This document shows positions 59,641 to 64,000 of a stretch of 64,000 nt of DNA, piece by piece. Where the stretch lies: NCBI GenBank assembly GCA_036172665.1, contig CM069877.1, forward strand, positions 12,482,501 through 12,546,500, in the 5' to 3' direction. The DNA comes from Prosopocoilus inquinatus. Its lineage: Eukaryota > Arthropoda > Insecta > Coleoptera > Lucanidae. Position numbers and translations under genes: made by a program. A model generated the notes under the pieces. It saw nothing but the letters and a program-made list of their open reading frames with translations. It was not told the origin of the DNA and ran no database searches. The first letter of the stretch is position 1, and each line of letters begins with the position of its first letter.

Positions 59641-62065
59641 ACTCGTTTTCAATTTCCATTTTCATTATCTATTTAAATAAACCTGCAGCCAAAATCCATT
59701 CCATTGCTTCATTTTTTAATATTCTTTTTTTTTCATTTTGTCAAATCAGTTTTTTTTTTATTTTTTAGTTGACCTAATCTTTCAAGATTCTCTGATTATT
59801 CTCAAGTTTTCTTTTCATTTTCTAAAACCCGAAGCCAGAATGCCATTCCAACGTTGTCGTTTGATTGTTTTCGATTTTTCTTAAAATTTTTTTCTATTCT
59901 ACTTTCCCCGGAATTATTTTTTGTTCTCGGATCGCCTTATTTATCACGACTTCGTATTGTTTGTTTGGCTTTTCTGCGAAATTTCTTTCGTGAATTATTT
60001 ATTCGTATTTTGTTTTTCGTCTTTCTACTCCTGGTCTGATTTTTTTTGTTTAGCTTTTGTTTTTTTTCGCGTTGTTTGTATGGCTTTTCTGTGAAACTAA
60101 TTTTTTTTACTAAATATTCATTCGTATTTTGTTTTTCGTTTTTCTGTTCGTGATCTGCTTTTTGTTTTGAAACAAAAAAAAAACTGCACGAGAAACAGAT
60201 AAATTAAAAGAAAAAAACAAAAGAGAACTGCGATAACAACAGCGAAATAGATACACAATTACATCAATAAAAAAAGAATTACAACAGGAAAAAAAGATGG
60301 CCAATTTCATTAAGTAGAGAATGAATAAAATTTTACCAGGAAGAATAATTCTAGAGAGAAAAAAAAACAAAAAAATAATTAACAAACGGTACTAAGAAAA
60401 TATGGATAAAAAATAAATAAATGAAAACAAATGAACGTCGACTACTTTTCGGAACAGTTTTGAAAAACCAAAAGACTAACGACTATTTTGTTTCATTTAG
60501 TCTGACTAACGACTATTTTGTTTCATTCAGTCTTCTCTTTATTATTGATATTTTTTAAAAATGTTCTCTTCATTTACCTCCATCGCATAAATTCAAAAAC
60601 TTTCAGCCAAGTTATTCCATTCTATGTCATTCATTGATTTCTTCTTTTATTTTTTGAAATGACGTAGAGGTTTCTCCTAGTTTTTGTTTTTTAGTTTTTG
60701 TACTATGTTGGATAATTGTCAATCTCTTGTTTTTAAAATCGCCTTTATCTTTCATGGCGCTTTTCTTTTATTATTTTGTTTCTTTTTCGTCGTCTCGTTA
60801 TTTTGATTTTCGTCTTTTTTTCGAATTTCCTTGTTCCTTCTTTGATCAATTATCGCAGAATGAATTTGGTTTAATTTTACAAATTCAGTTTTTTGACGTT
60901 CCATTGAAGGATCGTCGTAGTTTTCTTTTAGTTTTTCGTCTGTCCTACATGTTTCAGAATTTCAAATTTACGCCCATAAAAAAATTCCTAGCTACGCGAA
61001 GACGTAAAAGTTCTTGAAGGGTCCAAAAGTTCTACGCCACTGTTAGTTTATATAAGTATTAAAGGACTTTTTTTTTTAAAATTAAAGGTTTTAAAAATGA
61101 CTTTAGATGAAATTAAAATATTTTGGAAATCATCATTCTGGTTAAAAATAATTTAAGCATCGCAGATCGTTAACGATGAAAAGAAAAATCTTGGTCCTCA
61201 AACTCCACCTAGGGGAATGCCGCTAAAAAAATTTCTTTTCTAAATACGTACATTTTATTTTTGCTTCGTACATTCAATTTAACCGATTCCAAAATATTAA
61301 ACACCGGGCAGTTTTGAAACATTGCCTAAAAATTTAAGAAAAAGTCACATAGGTTGAAATAATTCATTAAACAGGAAGCGCACGTGTGCTCGAAGTTTAA
61401 GGACCACTGCACACGTCACCAATTTGCAAATTAGGAAATGTATGCTAATTTGTGCAAATGTAAATCTCATTCTTGCCGTTGCATAAGAATTTGTGCTAAA
61501 GGTTAAACGACGACTACTTTTCAGCACTAGATAAAAAAAAAACAGTCGAAAACCACGGGTTAAACGAAATCGGTGGAAAGTTCAAGTACATGCTAAAATG
61601 AAGTTTTTTGTTTTGTTTTGTTTAAACAAAGGAAGGTAAAAAGTCCACAACACAGTTGAACTTTGCTATGATGCAGTTTTGAACTGACTTATAATTTATA
61701 ATAAGCATCTGATTTCATGTTGGATAAGTGGTTTATAAATTGTTATCGCCCAGGTGATTTGTCATCTTATCTGCAAATTTATTTATTCATCATGTTTATA
61801 TTAAGATGTAGAAGAACTCCTAACCCGCGTAATTTTCTTTTTCTTTTTTGAATTTATTAAGTATTCGCTTTAGCGAAAACAAGTCTTGAAAATGATGTAT
61901 AGTACAGTCGTGGAAAGCTAAAAGAGAACGAAATGCAATAGAATTGTGCCAAATTTTCTATTGTCAATTCAGAACTACTTTCTCTTTTAATTGTAGATAA
62001 TTATAGTCGTTTAACAACCACGTCCCCACATTAATTTAATTTTTAAAAAAACTAACATGCAAATG
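59641..62065. other. T-rich gene-less stretch
   Basis: Low-complexity pyrimidine-rich DNA to about 61000, including a short direct duplication near 60476-60532 (GACTAACGACTATTTTGTTT twice). From 61 kb it is more mixed. The frames at 59854, 60110 and 60727 are composition artefacts. Confidence 0.5.
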
Positions 62066-62610
62066 AAAATTCAAAATGTCATCATAAACAAAAGATTCAC
62101 AAACAATTGGATTTACTTAAATGACAATGTCATGGACAAATTCAAAATGTCATAAACAAAAGATTCGCAAACAATTGGATTTATTTAAATGACAATGTCA
62201 TGGACCAAGTCAAATTGTCATAAACAAAAAATTCGCAAACAATTGGATTTATTTAAATGACCATGTCATGGACCAAGTCAAACTGTCACACACAAAAGAT
62301 TCACAAACAATTGCATTTATTTAAATGACAATGTCACGGACCAATTCAAAATGTCGTAAACAAAAGATGCGCAAACAATTGGATTTATTTAAATGACGAT
62401 GTCATGGACCAATTCAAAATATCGTAAACAAAAGATTCGCAAACAATTGGATTTATTTAAATGACGATGTCATGGACCAAGTCAAATTGTCACAAACAAA
62501 AGATTCGCAAACAATTGCATTTATTTAAATGACAATGTCACGGACCAATTTAAAATGTCGTAAACAAAAGATGCGCAAACATTGGGATTTTTTAAATGGT
62601 AATGCCATGT
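62066..62610. repeat. 68-bp tandem repeat, about eight copies
   Basis: GCAAACAATTGGATTTATTT starts recur at a 66-68-bp spacing (markers 62111, 62177, 62245, 62313, 62381, 62449, 62517, 62585). Units contain AAATGACAATGTCATGGACC, itself with a short inverted ATGACA/TGTCAT. Variants with GCATTT occur at 62313 and 62517, suggesting a three-unit (204-bp) higher order. Confidence 0.9.
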
Positions 62611-64000
62611 TGCCAGTTGTAGTTCTCTATAATCATTAATCATTACAAAGGTTGTATTAATAAAAAATTAATTTAAACAGAACACGCACATGTGTAACTA
62701 ATTGCGTTCTCGATTCACCAGTAACTTCATCTCGTTTTATTATTTATTTTTATTAATTATACATGAGGTTAAGTTACCGTGAAAACGCCATAACTGTATT
62801 TGCCACGTCACCACAACGTTGCCAAATCAACGGAATCTTCCTCGACTCTAAATCTTTCCCTCTTTGAGTGTTTGGTTAAATTAAATACAAAACTAAAAAT
62901 AAGAGGATATTTTAAGGCCACTTCACAATACTAAACGTAATTTCAGGAAGTGTTTTAATTGATGTTATCTTTTGTGTAAATAAAAGTGTGCCATGTCATC
63001 AGTACACTGTTGCAAAATCGATGGATTTCCCCGATTACCGAAACTTTTGCCCCAAAAAAAAAAAAGATGAACTGCGAATAAACATTCAGCGTTGCAAAAT
63101 CGTTTCGTAACTGAAACGCGAAAGTCAATGACCCAACCACACAAAAGAAATTAATTAAGTAAATAAAGTCACAAAGGGGAATTATTGCAACTGCATTCTG
63201 CGATTGGATTGGACCAGCAAATAAATTGTGCATAATTTGAAAATAATTACCTGTTTTAATTCAGGGCGACACTAAGAAAAAAGTACTGGCGCATATCTTA
63301 TTATTACCAACAGAGAGAAACAAGACACTTCACCTGCACGCATCATTACAACAACCCCATCAACCCCCTAAAACCCGTTTTAAAATATTGATTAACATGA
63401 GGAAGACGTTAATTTTGATGGAATTATCGGTGAGGGGTGATTTGAATTAATTCGCTTACCTGACACTGTTGGCAGGCCTCGATCGCGGAAAAACGCACAA
63501 ATCAGTTTGAATGGACCTCAAAAATGCACAACACAAACTTCTGCTTCGTCTGCGACAAGCATGTCAAAACCTCTTTGTTTGATAACTGAATTTAGATGAA
63601 TTATGAAAATCGATTTAGCGTTACGTCGAATTGCCATTTGAGTTATTGGATTCGTGCAAAAGCAAATTATTAATTTCTTGATTATTTACAACATTTTTAA
63701 TCGATTTTTCTTGTAAAAATCTTAAATCTCCTTGCAATTTTGAATAATACTAATAACCCAACAAATGATAGATGGCGCCTCAATTATATGTAACGCGATT
63801 ATATGTTGGGTGTTTCGATGTTTACGAGTTTACGAATTTTGCACGTTTCGCTTTTTAATAACTGAAATTATCGATAAGTTTAATTGTATTTTAATAAACA
63901 AACCGCAATTACGTAAAACTTAATGGTACCGAAGTTATTTTGTGTTTAAATTGTTGCCGGCGACGAGACCTAACCTAGAAATGGATGATTTTATTTGTCC
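62611..64000. other. Gene-less end of window
   Basis: No recognised coding exon. A good minus-strand donor (CAG followed by GTAAGC) lies at about 63456-63461, with a possible initiator TTCAGTT near 63590 upstream. All three frames of that interval lack an ATG leading through the donor, so at most it is a non-coding leader exon. A lone TAGATGGCGCC core is at 63770. Confidence 0.4.

Noticed and set aside
62066..62610. CRISPR-like array
   Set aside because: The units are contiguous and similar over their full length, with no unique spacers, in a eukaryotic genome.
62955..63233. 92-codon minus-strand frame
   Set aside because: AT-rich composition, no recognisable domain and no splice context; treated as chance.

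Overview
The window looks like insect nuclear DNA. It is AT-rich, and tandem arrays and non-autonomous DNA transposons fill most of it. Two protein genes are recognisable, both on the minus strand: an intact, intronless Hippo (MST1/2) kinase gene at 16861-18255, and the first coding exon of the phosphatidate phosphatase Lipin at 30831-31019, which ends in a canonical splice donor and has a plausible TATA/Inr promoter upstream. One tRNA-Val(AAC) gene with a pol III terminator lies at 54737-54809, also minus. The animal-type, insect-like Hippo and Lipin proteins and the many foldback elements ending in ACAGGGTG point to an insect. A beetle is my guess, not something shown.

Layout. 1-4745 is an array of about 260-360 bp units that switches orientation near 2.5 kb. 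5724-16385 is one 10.7-kb hAT-like element with a perfect 8-bp target duplication. Inside it sits a second hAT-like element (5963-13101) carrying a 7-kb satellite with an 873-bp higher-order repeat, then a 480-bp-period array and a foldback element. Hippo follows at 16.9-18.3 kb. 18.7-24.4 kb holds two oppositely oriented arrays around foldback elements. 24.4-26.4 kb is mostly single-copy. 26.4-30.8 kb is a roughly 490-bp-period array lying directly downstream of the Lipin exon, so inside Lipin intron 1. 31.7-35.7 kb contains large foldback elements placed end to end. 36.3-44.7 kb is a mosaic of two further hAT-like families, one of which has swallowed a copy of another insertion site. 46-51 kb has smaller nested transposons. 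51-56.4 kb is a mix of MITEs, a pogo-like fragment and the tRNA. 56.8-59.6 kb holds long purine/pyrimidine-biased repeats, and 62.1-62.6 kb a 68-bp tandem array. The rest shows no recognisable gene.

Main idea. Three terminal-inverted-repeat families with 8-bp target duplications (ends CAGTGGCGGCTCGT, CAGTGGCGTAAC and CAGGGCCGTAGYCAGA) all carry tandem arrays as cargo instead of genes. Their arrays are rich in short motifs resembling regulatory sites: TCAAGGTCA (FTZ-F1/SF-1/ERR half-site) and AGATGGCGCC (CTCF- or YY1/Pho-like core). They look like a class of satellite-bearing, nesting, sequence-capturing transposons. The structures are read directly from the sequence. Any regulatory role is inference.
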